From NCBI GenBank assembly GCA_046484535.1, contig JAWOIT010000057.1, positions 1 to 38,747 of the forward strand: 38,747 nucleotides of DNA, in the 5' to 3' direction. A program made the translations under genes and the position numbers. This document shows positions 8,987-19,700 of this stretch, piece after piece; position 1 is the first letter of the stretch; every line of letters starts with the position of its first letter. Origin of the DNA: JAPHTQ01 sp046484535 (lineage in GTDB: Bacteria; Pseudomonadota; Gammaproteobacteria; Thiohalomonadales; Thiohalomonadaceae). Under the pieces are notes generated by a model. That model searched no databases and was not told the DNA's origin. It saw only the letters and a program-made list of their open reading frames with translations.

Positions 8987-9292
8987 AGAGCTATAAACCT
9001 GGTGATAGAGATAATTTTCGTCGCCGCGGACAACCGGCAGCGCTTCGCTCTGCGCGGACAGGGCTATTTTACACATTTGCGCCCCCTAGCGGTGACATCG
9101 AACGAACACTTATGCTGCCGCTCGGCCCCCGTTCCCGGACAACCCTCCTCAAACAGATGCCAACCAGCTGATTTACAACTACATTTACTGTTAACGATGG
9201 TTGCGCGACAGGGAGTCGGCTGCAGAAGGGATGTTCACGTAATGGCGCTGCGTATACTATTTGGAATAACTATGCGCTCAGGGGATATAAAA
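8987..9292. other. Intergenic region between rimO and tas
   Basis: About 306 bp separate the divergent rimO and tas starts. I see no convincing gene. A -10-like TATACT lies at 9253-9258, about 35 bases before the tas start, but the matching -35 is poor. No strong hairpins or repeats were noticed. Confidence 0.4.
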
Positions 9293-10336
9293 ATGGAGTA
9301 CCGCAAACTCGGAAGAACCGATATCAGTGTCAGCACAATCTGCCTTGGCACCATGACATTTGGGGAGCAAAACACACAAAAAGAGGCACACCGGCAACTG
9401 GACTATGCCCTCGATCAGGGCGTGAATTTTATCGACACCGCCGAACTCTACGCCATACCTCCGCGCGCCGAGACCTATGGAAAAACGGAGGAGATCATCG
9501 GCAAATGGCTGCAAAACCGCGGCAAACGGGACGACATCATCCTCGCCGGCAAGGTCTGCGGCCCCGGCGCCGACTGGCTGCCCCACATCCGCGGGGGGCA
9601 AACCCGGCTGGACCGGCACAATATCACCAAGGCGATTGAAGGTAGCCTCAAACGGCTGAAGACCGACTACCTGGATCTGTATCAACTCCATTGGCCTGAC
9701 CGGAAGACCAACTTCTTCGGCAAACTCGGCTACGTGCACGACTCTGAGGACAACCCCGTACCGATCATCGAGACACTCCAGCTTCTCAATGACCTGGTCA
9801 GGGCCGGGAAGGTGCGCCATATCGGCCTGTCCAACGAAACACCGTGGGGGGTCATGCGTTTCCTGCAGTTGGCCGACTGTATGGATATGGCTCGGGTCGT
9901 CTCGGTACAAAATCCCTACAGCCTCCTCAACCGTACCTTTGAGGTGGGGCTGGCCGAGATCGCCCACCGAGAAGACGCCGGCCTCCTGGCCTACTCGCCA
10001 CTGGGCTTCGGCATGCTCTCCGGCAAGTACCTCGACGGGGCGCAGCCAAAAGGGGCACGCTTGACCCGATGGCCCGACTATGACCGTTACAGCAACGCGC
10101 AGGCGCTGGCGGCCACCGCTGAATATGTTGCACTGGCACGCAAGCACGGACTGGAGCCGGCGCAGATGGCTCTGGCCTACGTCAACAGCCGCTCCTTCCT
10201 GACCAGCAACATTATCGGCGCCACCACCATGGAACAACTCAAGGCCAATATCGACAGTATCAATGTGACACTCTCCGACGAGGTTCTGGAAGGTATCGAG
10301 GCGATCCACACCCGCCACCCCAACCCCAGCCCCTAA
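9293..10336 (+). CDS. tas: Tas-family NADP(H)-dependent aldo-keto reductase
   Basis: A 347-residue aldo/keto reductase with the family hallmarks: Asp/Tyr in FIDTAELYAIPPRAET, the catalytic Lys in ILAGKVCGPG, His in YLDLYQLHWPDR, and the C-terminal NADP-binding stretch NIIGATTMEQLKANI. It aligns well with E. coli Tas over its whole length (LGTMTFGEQN, FGKLGYV, NPYSLLNRTFEVGLAE). The start at 9293 is preceded by AGGGGATATAAAA; an upstream in-frame extension is not needed. The natural substrate of Tas is unknown; a TIM-barrel reductase reducing aldehydes or ketones is expected. It is probably a single-gene transcript. Confidence 0.93.
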   Translation: MEYRKLGRTDISVSTICLGTMTFGEQNTQKEAHRQLDYALDQGVNFIDTAELYAIPPRAETYGKTEEIIGKWLQNRGKRDDIILAGKVCGPGADWLPHIRGGQTRLDRHNITKAIEGSLKRLKTDYLDLYQLHWPDRKTNFFGKLGYVHDSEDNPVPIIETLQLLNDLVRAGKVRHIGLSNETPWGVMRFLQLADCMDMARVVSVQNPYSLLNRTFEVGLAEIAHREDAGLLAYSPLGFGMLSGKYLDGAQPKGARLTRWPDYDRYSNAQALAATAEYVALARKHGLEPAQMALAYVNSRSFLTSNIIGATTMEQLKANIDSINVTLSDEVLEGIEAIHTRHPNPSP

Positions 10337-10549
10337 GGGTCGGGAGCGCTGCCATGGCGCCCCCCACCACATGGATGTAGGTGAGGGGCGTGAGCAGGAC
10401 GCGGGAAGCGTTGCGGTTGCCTTTGAGGAGTGAGTGGTTACTGTTTGTCTTTTACGGCACTTGAAGCGGTGATCGGCCCAAATCACACCAAGTCTGCTGT
10501 CAAATCACCTGCACTCGTGGCCAGGCAAAAGAGCCTGATATTCCACGGA

Positions 10550-10672
10550 TTAATGCAGAAACAGTGTAGCGGCCGGGACCGGTTCCACCAGAATCAGCAG
10601 AATCGCCGCAAACAACAATAAAGCCGGTATCACACCATCACCCCGCCGGGACTCAGAGCGTTTTGTCCTCAT
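10550..10672 (-). CDS. Small membrane peptide, 40 aa
   Basis: Read directly from the minus strand: an ATG at 10672, then 40 codons to a TAA at 10550. The peptide has a basic N-terminus (MRTKRSESRRGDGV), one strongly hydrophobic segment (IPALLLFAAILLILVEPVPA) and a short tail ATLFLH. GGAGGTAGTC lies just before the ATG, a strong ribosome binding site, and the charge layout follows the positive-inside rule for one transmembrane helix. I do not recognise a family. It lies alone between tas and the adk terminator. Small single-span proteins often modulate membrane enzymes or transporters, but no partner is evident. Confidence 0.55.
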   Translation of the reverse strand: MRTKRSESRRGDGVIPALLLFAAILLILVEPVPAATLFLH

Positions 10673-10770
10673 GACTACCTCCGAAACTTTGGAACACCGT
10701 AGTCAAAAGTCATAGCAGAGAAAAACCAACCGTCCAGGGAAGGAAATGAAATAATTTCTACGGCAAAACG

Positions 10771-10802
10771 AAAAAAAACGGCCGCAGGTTACCCTGCGAC
10801 CG
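10771..10802 (-). terminator. Rho-independent terminator of adk
   Basis: On the minus strand CGGTCGCAGG pairs with CCTGCGGCCG around a GTAA tetraloop and is followed directly by eight T. It lies about 25 bases beyond the adk stop, making this one of the clearest terminators in the window. Confidence 0.9.
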
Positions 10803-10827
10803 CCCTTTTATTCCCGGAAACGGGAAC

Positions 10828-12468
<1,641 letters not shown>

Positions 12469-13068
12469 TGCAGTTCCTCACTTCTAATGACTTGCGTTGT
12501 TATTGTTTCGCCTGCCAGACCCGCCCTGGTGGAGCGGGTTAAGTTTTTTGCATGATGGTATATACAAATTGCATTACCGTTACTTCGCCCAAGGGTTTAA
12601 GCTAATCCCACTTTATCACTCAAGTCAAACAATAAAGCAAATTGCCGAGCAGCGGAGAACACTGCCTATATAGCAAGCAAACGTTCAAAGACAAGATGAG
12701 TGAAGCAGCGACAACGATGGCAAATATTCCTGACCTTAAATAACGACGAAGCGACACGGCACACTGCCTAAGGTCAAAACGAGATGCGTCTCAATCAACA
12801 CTTCCCGGAAGCGACCCGGCCTGCAAACAGGGGACGATGTTCACTTCGTCCCGGTAAAGACCGGCAAGAGACGCATTCGCTGCCAATTTTTCTACCGCGC
12901 CCACGGGCAATTAAGGGCACGGGGAGTGACGAACTCAACGAGTTGACCCAGTGAGTTGTCACCCTTCCCCGGGTGCAGGCCAACCATACTGACCAGCGCC
13001 GGGCGGGAAGACAGATAAACGAAAAATGAAAAACCGATGTAACCATCATCAGGGGAGACGGAAGCATT
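12469..13068. other. 600 bp intergenic region, strongly foldable
   Basis: The region lies between the divergent adk and pfp genes. I find no convincing gene. It holds several inverted repeats: ACCCGC/GCGGGT at 12519-12539 followed by TAAGTTTTTT; TGACCTTA (12731-12738) with TAAGGTCA (12769-12776); ATGCGTCTC (12784-12792) with GAGACGCAT (12868-12876), enclosing three smaller hairpins (CCTG-CAAA-CAGG, GGGACGA/TCGTCCC, CCGGT/ACCGG); and a long imperfect stem at 12917-12976. This could be a structured leader of pfp or a small RNA. I could not match it to a riboswitch or RNA family from memory. Confidence 0.5.
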
Positions 13069-14337
13069 ATGGCAAAAAAAATGAATGCATTTTATGCACA
13101 GTCCGGCGGCGTCACCGCGGTAATTAACGCCTCAGCCTGCGGTGTTATCGAAACCGCCCGACAGAACAAGGATAAAATCGGCAAGGTCTATGCCGGTCGC
13201 AACGGCATCATCGGTGCGCTGACCGAGGATCTGATCGACACCACTAAGGAAACCAAGTCCGCGATTGCCGCGCTGCGCCATACCCCTTCCGGCGCCTTCG
13301 GCTCCTGCCGTTACAAGCTCAAAAGCCTGGAGGCCAACCGGGCGGAATATGAGCGGCTCATCGAGGTCTTCAAGGCCCATAACATCGGCTATTTCTTCTA
13401 TAACGGCGGCGGCGATTCGGCCGATACCTGCCACAAGGTTTCGCAGCTTTCCAAAAAGATGGGTTACCCGATCCAGGCGATCCACGTACCCAAGACCGTG
13501 GATAACGACCTGCCCATTACCGATAACTGCCCCGGCTTCGGATCGGTCGCCAAGTACATCGCCGTCTCCACCCGTGAGGCGAGCTTCGATGTCGCCTCCA
13601 TGTGCGCCACCTCCACCAAGGTGTTCGTGCTGGAGGTGATGGGGCGCCACGCCGGCTGGATTGCCGCCGCCGGTGGTCTGGCCTCCGACGAAGAGACCGA
13701 GATTCCGGTGGTCATCCTGTTCCCGGAGGTCCCCTTCGACCGCAAGAAATTCATGGCCGCGGTGGATGAGAAGGTCAAGCAGCACGGTTACTGCTCGGTG
13801 GTGGTTTCCGAGGGGGTGCACGATGCCGACGGTAAGTTCCTCGCCGACCAGGGGCTGAAGGACGCCTTCGGTCACGCCCAGCTCGGCGGGGTCGCGCCGG
13901 TGGTGGCCAATATGATCCGCGATGACCTGGGCTACAAGTACCACTGGGCGGTGGCCGATTATCTGCAGCGGGCCGCCCGCCACATAGCCTCCAAGTCCGA
14001 TGTGGATCAGGCTTACGCGATGGGTAAAGCCGCTGTCGAGCTCGCGCTTAAAGGCAAAAATGCTGTCATGCCCACCGTCGTGCGTACCTCCGACAAACCC
14101 TATCGCTGGAAAGTGGGCGAGGCGCCGCTGAGCAAGGTCGCCAACGTCGAGAAGATGATGCCCAAGAGCTTTATCAGTAAGGACGGCTTCGGCATAACAC
14201 CCAAATGTCGTAAGTATCTGGAGCCGCTAATCAAGGGAGAGGATTACCCTCCTTATCATAAAAATGGAATGCCCAAGTATGTGCGGCTGAAAAATGTGGC
14301 CGTTCCGAAAAAGCTGGATGAGTTTGAGGTGAAATAA
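13069..14337 (+). CDS. pfp: Pyrophosphate-dependent 6-phosphofructokinase
   Basis: Interconverts fructose 6-phosphate and fructose 1,6-bisphosphate using PPi instead of ATP, a reversible step of glycolysis/gluconeogenesis. The 422-residue protein carries both signs of PPi use. In GGGDSADT (113-120) an Asp replaces the Gly of the ATP-enzyme motif GGDGS. In PKTVDND (141-147) a Lys replaces the Gly of PGTIDND. The substrate motif MGRHAGW (191-197) is intact. AGGGGAGACGGAAGC precedes the ATG. Its position beside H+-PPase and soluble PPase supports a PPi-centred role. A terminator follows, so it is probably transcribed alone from the structured upstream region. Confidence 0.95.
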   Translation: MAKKMNAFYAQSGGVTAVINASACGVIETARQNKDKIGKVYAGRNGIIGALTEDLIDTTKETKSAIAALRHTPSGAFGSCRYKLKSLEANRAEYERLIEVFKAHNIGYFFYNGGGDSADTCHKVSQLSKKMGYPIQAIHVPKTVDNDLPITDNCPGFGSVAKYIAVSTREASFDVASMCATSTKVFVLEVMGRHAGWIAAAGGLASDEETEIPVVILFPEVPFDRKKFMAAVDEKVKQHGYCSVVVSEGVHDADGKFLADQGLKDAFGHAQLGGVAPVVANMIRDDLGYKYHWAVADYLQRAARHIASKSDVDQAYAMGKAAVELALKGKNAVMPTVVRTSDKPYRWKVGEAPLSKVANVEKMMPKSFISKDGFGITPKCRKYLEPLIKGEDYPPYHKNGMPKYVRLKNVAVPKKLDEFEVK

Positions 14338-14344
14338 CCACGAC

Positions 14345-14373
14345 AAGGGGAGCGCAAGCTCCCCTTTTGTTTT
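14345..14373 (+). terminator. Rho-independent terminator of pfp
   Basis: AAGGGGAGC pairs with GCTCCCCTT around a GCAA tetraloop, followed by TTGTTTT, eight bases after the pfp stop. Confidence 0.9.
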
Positions 14374-14441
14374 GTGGTATGGGGAAAATGATAAAACGCA
14401 AATAATAAGCAATAGCGAAAATATCCACGGGAGGCTTAACA

Positions 14442-16457
<2,016 letters not shown>

Positions 16458-16509
16458 CCGCCACAGGGGAGCACCCACCGGGTGCGCCCCACCCCTTTCA
16501 TATCCTGAC

Positions 16510-16536
16510 AGGGCCGGTATAATTACCGGCCCTTTC
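16510..16536 (+). terminator. Rho-independent terminator after hppA, with a TATAAT in the loop region
   Basis: AGGGCCGGTA pairs with TACCGGCCCT around TAAT and is followed by TTCTTT. The stem-loop contains a perfect -10 hexamer TATAAT (16518-16523), with CTTTCA 17 bases upstream, placed to start transcription about 40 bases before ppa. It may terminate hppA and start ppa at the same place. Confidence 0.75.
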
Positions 16537-16570
16537 TTTATTTGCAGCAACGTATCGAGGCCAGCAACCC

Positions 16571-17119
16571 ATGAATCTCGACAGAGTCTCTTCCGGTAAC
16601 GACGTCCCCAACGACATTAATGTCATTATCGAGATCCCGGCGCACAGCGACCCGGTGAAATACGAGGTGGACAAGGAAACCGGCGCCATGTTCGTCGACC
16701 GTTTCATGAACACCGCCATGCACTACCCCACCAACTACGGTTATGTCCCCCACACCCTCTCCGCCGACGGCGACCCGGTGGATGTGCTGGTGGTCACCCC
16801 GGTACCGCTGATCCCCGGTTCGGTCATTCGCTGCCGCCCGGTCGGTGTGCTGAAGATGACCGATGAGTCCGGCGATGACGCCAAGGTACTCGCGGTGCCG
16901 ATCGACAAGCTCTGCCGTCTCTACCGCAACGCCAAGGACATCAACGACATGTCACCGGCAATGCTGGAGCAGATCGCCCACTTCTTCGAGCACTACAAGG
17001 ACCTGGACGAAGGCAAATGGGTCCGCGTCGAGGGCTGGGGAAATATCGAGGAGGCGAAAAAGGAGATCCTGAACTCTGTCGAGATGTACAAACAGGCCCC
17101 TGAAAAGCCGAACTTCTGA
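16571..17119 (+). CDS. ppa: Soluble inorganic pyrophosphatase (family I)
   Basis: Hydrolyses PPi to two phosphates in the cytoplasm, pulling biosynthetic reactions forward. The 182-residue protein matches E. coli Ppa along its length: EIPAHSDPVKYEVDKETG, FVDRFMNTAMHYPTNYGY, the metal-binding DGDPVDVLV (Asp triplet), GSVIRCRPVGVLKMTDESGDDAK, and HFFEHYKDLDEGKWV with the catalytic Tyr-Lys pair. Its presence with a membrane PPase and a PPi-PFK means three enzymes compete for PPi. How the cell avoids futile loss is not visible in the sequence. Only a weak Shine-Dalgarno sequence (ATCGAGG) precedes the ATG. Confidence 0.97.
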   Translation: MNLDRVSSGNDVPNDINVIIEIPAHSDPVKYEVDKETGAMFVDRFMNTAMHYPTNYGYVPHTLSADGDPVDVLVVTPVPLIPGSVIRCRPVGVLKMTDESGDDAKVLAVPIDKLCRLYRNAKDINDMSPAMLEQIAHFFEHYKDLDEGKWVRVEGWGNIEEAKKEILNSVEMYKQAPEKPNF

Positions 17120-17148
17120 CCAGATAAAGTGGAGAGGATGAAGAAGGG

Positions 17149-17184
17149 CGATGAATTTCTCCCCTTCATCGCACCCCTTTTTTC
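17149..17184 (+). terminator. Rho-independent terminator of ppa
   Basis: GCGATGAA (17149-17156) pairs with TTCATCGC (17165-17172), followed by ACCCCTTTTTTC. Confidence 0.75.
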
Positions 17185-17199
17185 ATTTATTTTAGCCAT

Positions 17200-17733
17200 A
17201 TGAAGATTTGCATCGTTTCTGACAGTCACGACCGCCGCGACCTGCTTGCGACCGCGGTCAAAGAGGCCAAGGCGCTCGGTGCCCGGGCGGTCCTGCACTG
17301 CGGCGATGTCTGCGCCCCCACTGCGCTGCGTCCGCTGCAGCAGTTCGGCCTGCCGGTGCATGTGATCCACGGGAATAATGAAGGCGACACCTACGCCATG
17401 TTCATGCTCTCCCAGGAGCCGGAGAGCGTGATTCACTATCACGGTATGGACGCCGGTCTGGAATTGGCCGGCAAGCGCATCTTCCTGGTCCACTATCCCC
17501 ACTACGCCGAGGCGCTCGCCCTGACCGGCGATTGGGATATGGTCTGCTGCGGCCACGACCACCATCCCGCCATCACCCCGGTGGAGAACATCAAACAGGG
17601 CCGGACACTGATCCTCAATCCCGGCACCATCGCCGGCCTCGGACCGCGGGCCAGTTACATCATGGGTGATCTGGAAACGATGGAGTTCGAAATCCGCGAC
17701 GTCCCCGGCACCAAACCCCGCCAGAAACCGTAA
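17200..17733 (+). CDS. YfcE/MJ0936-type metallophosphoesterase
   Basis: A 177-residue calcineurin-like phosphoesterase. The two-metal site motifs are visible in order: SDSH (D-x-H) at the N-terminus, HCGDV, GNNEGD, FLVHYPHY and CGHDHHP. The short single-domain form belongs with YfcE/MJ0936-like proteins, which hydrolyse phosphodiesters in vitro and have no agreed cellular role. It starts shortly after the ppa terminator with no clear Shine-Dalgarno sequence. The upstream T-rich stretch may carry its promoter. A link to PPi metabolism is only positional. Confidence 0.85.
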   Translation: MKICIVSDSHDRRDLLATAVKEAKALGARAVLHCGDVCAPTALRPLQQFGLPVHVIHGNNEGDTYAMFMLSQEPESVIHYHGMDAGLELAGKRIFLVHYPHYAEALALTGDWDMVCCGHDHHPAITPVENIKQGRTLILNPGTIAGLGPRASYIMGDLETMEFEIRDVPGTKPRQKP

Positions 17734-17735
17734 CT

Positions 17736-17942
17736 CACCGCAGAAACGCAGAGTACGCAAAGGATCTAAAGGCGATAATAGCCTGAGAACGAATGAAGCT
17801 CCCCTGTGAACCGGCTAGCTGATGTCTTCCCATAAAAAAACCGGGCATCGCTGCCCGGCCTACAGTTTAATCCGTTTTCTTTGCGCCCTTTGCGCCTTTG
17901 CGGTGCAATCTTTTAATCGCTTTTCTCTGCGCCTCTGCGATG
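17736..17942. repeat. Interspersed CACCGCAGA-type repeat, inverted copies
   Basis: A copy reading CACCGCAGAAACGCAGAG begins at 17736. Two copies in the other orientation follow: TTTGCGCCTTTGCGGTG ending at 17905 and TCTCTGCGCCTCTGCGATG ending at 17942. A partial copy, ACCGCAGAGGCG, is at 38733-38744. These belong to a family of short non-coding repeats built on CGCAGAG/CGCAAAG units that I recall from many environmental bacterial genomes. The inverted copies bracket a terminator hairpin. Confidence 0.6.
17833..17858 (-). terminator. Terminator downstream of the DksA-like gene
   Basis: On the minus strand CCGGGCA-GCGA-TGCCCGG is followed by seven T. It is about 90 bases beyond the DksA-like gene stop, and the stem resembles REP-type palindromes. 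Confidence 0.75.
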
Positions 17943-17945
17943 AAA

Positions 17946-18338
17946 TCAGATACTGGCTTTACCCTCGTCATGGAGCCTTTCATAACGCTCCTGATCGGTC
18001 ACGCAGCGGCGGGCCGTCGGGTAAGCCTTGAGCCGCTCATAGGGAATCTCCACCTCGCAATCCTCGCAGCGGCCATAATAGCCTTCGCGCATCCGCTCCT
18101 GCGCCGCCTCCACCTCGCGCAGCGCCTTGATCGACATACTAATCACCGCTGAGTTGATATCGGAGAGCAGATCAGCCACCGACTCCTCGGCGGCATCATG
18201 CACCTGACCGGCCAGTTCGCCGTATTGCTCGTTATCACTGCGTAGAAGTTCCTCACGGATATCCCGGCGAAACTGCAGACGCTGCTCCTCCAGGGTCTGT
18301 TTCAGCTCGGCTAGTTGTTCATCACTCAAGTGGCTCAT
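17946..18338 (-). CDS. DksA/TraR-family protein with incomplete zinc finger
   Basis: A 130-residue protein with a long N-terminal coiled-coil (about 5-85) and a C-terminal zinc-finger-like domain: Cys91 and Cys94 in RCEDCEVEIPYERL, Cys112 in RRCVTD. The fourth zinc ligand of DksA is replaced by Asp115 (CxxD instead of CxxC). DksA proteins insert the coiled-coil into the RNA polymerase secondary channel and work with ppGpp, but the tip lacks an obvious DxxDxA motif, so this is more likely a DksA/YbiI/TraR-like paralogue. AAGGTATC precedes the ATG. It follows the moaD-moaE pair on the same strand after a 32-base gap and may share their transcript. Confidence 0.83.
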   Translation of the reverse strand: MSHLSDEQLAELKQTLEEQRLQFRRDIREELLRSDNEQYGELAGQVHDAAEESVADLLSDINSAVISMSIKALREVEAAQERMREGYYGRCEDCEVEIPYERLKAYPTARRCVTDQERYERLHDEGKASI

Positions 18339-18370
18339 GAAGATACCTTTTGTTCATTATCAATATAAAA

Positions 18371-18817
18371 TCAGTAACCGTCGGTGTTCTTCTCCACCCA
18401 GCGGTAACCCTCATCCAGTTGTTCCTTCTTCCAGAAGGGGGCGCGGGATTTAAGCGCTTCCATAATATGGCGACAGGCCTCAAAGGCGTCCTTGCGGTGC
18501 GCCGACCAGACAGCCACCAGTACAATGGGGTCATTGGGCTGCAGCGCACCGACCCGGTGAAGAATCAGCTCATCGAGTAGCTGCCAGCGCGCCCGCGCCT
18601 CTTCGACGATGCGCGCCAACTCCTTCTCGGTCATTCCCGGGTAGTGCTCCAGCGTCATTCCCCGGACCTCATCGCCTTCGTTGAAGTCACGCATAGTGCC
18701 GACAAAAACGGCACTGGCGCCGTATTTGCCCCGCTGCTGCTGCGCCACCACTTCCTCTTCGTAGCGCTGCAACGCCTCCCAGGGCCGGAAGGGGGTGTCA
18801 TAAACCTCGATCCGCAT
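18371..18817 (-). CDS. moaE: Molybdopterin synthase catalytic subunit MoaE
   Basis: The large subunit of molybdopterin synthase, which puts two sulfurs from MoaD thiocarboxylate onto cyclic pyranopterin monophosphate during molybdenum-cofactor synthesis. The 148 residues match the family: GASAVFVGTMRDFNEGD, LEHYPGMTEKEL, HRVGALQPNDPIVLVAVWSAHR, and catalytic lysines in ALKSRAPFWKKE (Lys123 and Lys130/131). It starts one base after the moaD stop, so the two subunits are made from one message in a fixed ratio. Confidence 0.96.
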   Translation of the reverse strand: MRIEVYDTPFRPWEALQRYEEEVVAQQQRGKYGASAVFVGTMRDFNEGDEVRGMTLEHYPGMTEKELARIVEEARARWQLLDELILHRVGALQPNDPIVLVAVWSAHRKDAFEACRHIMEALKSRAPFWKKEQLDEGYRWVEKNTDGY

Positions 18818-18818
18818 C

Positions 18819-19052
18819 TCAGCCCCCGGTCACCGGTGGGAAAAAGGCGACTTCATCTCCACTGTAGACCTCCTGGTTGGGATCGCAATACTCCATATTC
18901 ACCGCCACCAGCACATTCCCCGGCAGGGCCTTACCTCCGGAAGCGGCCAGCCAGACATCGGCAGCGGTGGCCACCTCGCCGATCTCCACCGTGGCGCCAT
19001 CGCAACCCATCTGCTCTTTCAGGCCGGCAAAAAATTTAACCTTAACCGTCAT
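18819..19052 (-). CDS. moaD: Molybdopterin synthase sulfur carrier subunit MoaD
   Basis: A ubiquitin-like sulfur carrier of 77 residues ending in the required Gly-Gly (FFPPVTGG), which is adenylated and thiocarboxylated before sulfur transfer by MoaE. I take the ATG at 19052 because GGAGGATAAGC precedes it, giving TVKVKFFAGLKEQMG as the first strand. An in-frame upstream ATG at 19091 would add 13 residues not seen in the family. It is divergent from moaC. The MoeB and MoaA partners are not in the window. Confidence 0.94.
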   Translation of the reverse strand: MTVKVKFFAGLKEQMGCDGATVEIGEVATAADVWLAASGGKALPGNVLVAVNMEYCDPNQEVYSGDEVAFFPPVTGG

Positions 19053-19071
19053 CTGCTTATCCTCCGGAAAC

Positions 19072-19089
19072 GGCGCAACGGTTTGCGCC
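19072..19089. promoter_or_regulatory. Palindrome between divergent moaD and moaC
   Basis: A perfect 7 bp dyad, GGCGCAA-CGGT-TTGCGCC, lies just upstream of the moaD ribosome binding site in the short divergent region. It could be an operator shared by both genes or a 5' hairpin of the moaD message. Confidence 0.35.
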
Positions 19090-19161
19090 ATGACACGCCT
19101 GAGCCTATCATGATTGCCTTATGCAACCAACGACGGCTCTGACCGTCCCTCCAGAGATATT

Positions 19162-19635
19162 ATGAGCGAATTTACCCATTTCAACAGCGAAGGAGATGCA
19201 CACATGGTAGACGTCGGTGAGAAGGCGATCACCAAGCGCACCGCCGTCGCCGAGGGGCGCATCACCATGCAGCCCGAAACCCTCTCCCTCATCCTCAAGG
19301 GGGAGGCGAAAAAGGGCGATGTGCTCGGTGTGGCGCGCATCGCCGGAATCATGGGCGCAAAGAAGACCGCCGATTTGGTGCCCCTGTGCCATCCGCTGAT
19401 GCTGAGCAAGGTCAGCATAGACCTCCTGCCCCTGGAACAGGAGCACGCCATACACTGCACCGCCACCGTTCAGACCAGCGGACAGACGGGCGTGGAGATG
19501 GAGGCGCTGACCGCCGTCCAGGTCACGCTGCTGACCATCTATGATATGTGCAAGGCGGTGGACAAGGGCATGACCATGGAGGGGATCCGACTGCTGGAGA
19601 AGGCGGGCGGCAAATCGGGGCACTGGAAGCGCTGA
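19162..19635 (+). CDS. moaC: Cyclic pyranopterin monophosphate synthase MoaC
   Basis: Acts with MoaA to convert GTP to cyclic pyranopterin monophosphate, the first step of molybdenum-cofactor synthesis. From the ATG at 19162 the protein has 157 residues and matches E. coli MoaC: THFNSEGDAHMVDVGEKA, KGDVLGVARIAGI, LVPLCHPLMLSKV, TGVEMEALTAV and TIYDMCKAVDKGM, including the catalytic Lys/Asp. The upstream extension in the open frame is dropped because family members start at M-S-x-[FL]-T-H. It is divergent from moaD/moaE, so early and middle steps of the pathway sit together. Confidence 0.96.
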   Translation: MSEFTHFNSEGDAHMVDVGEKAITKRTAVAEGRITMQPETLSLILKGEAKKGDVLGVARIAGIMGAKKTADLVPLCHPLMLSKVSIDLLPLEQEHAIHCTATVQTSGQTGVEMEALTAVQVTLLTIYDMCKAVDKGMTMEGIRLLEKAGGKSGHWKR

Positions 19636-19700
19636 AGCACCCCGTAGCGGCCTCGGCTACACTTTCCTCATGCACACACCTTGTCATGCAGGAGGGTCCG

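Noticed and set aside
9278..10486. Minus-strand 402-residue frame
   Set aside because: Antisense to tas; composition is typical of a shadow frame.
10430..10621. Plus-strand 63-residue frame
   Set aside because: No ribosome binding site; it overlaps the better supported 40-residue membrane peptide on the other strand.
12784..12876. Known riboswitch such as fluoride (crcB) or cyclic-di-GMP type
   Set aside because: The multi-hairpin shape is suggestive, but the conserved sequences of those classes, as I remember them, are not present.
12795..13067. Minus-strand 90-residue frame in the adk-pfp gap
   Set aside because: No ribosome binding site, Cys/Arg-rich composition unlike a real protein, and it overlaps the inverted repeats of the region.
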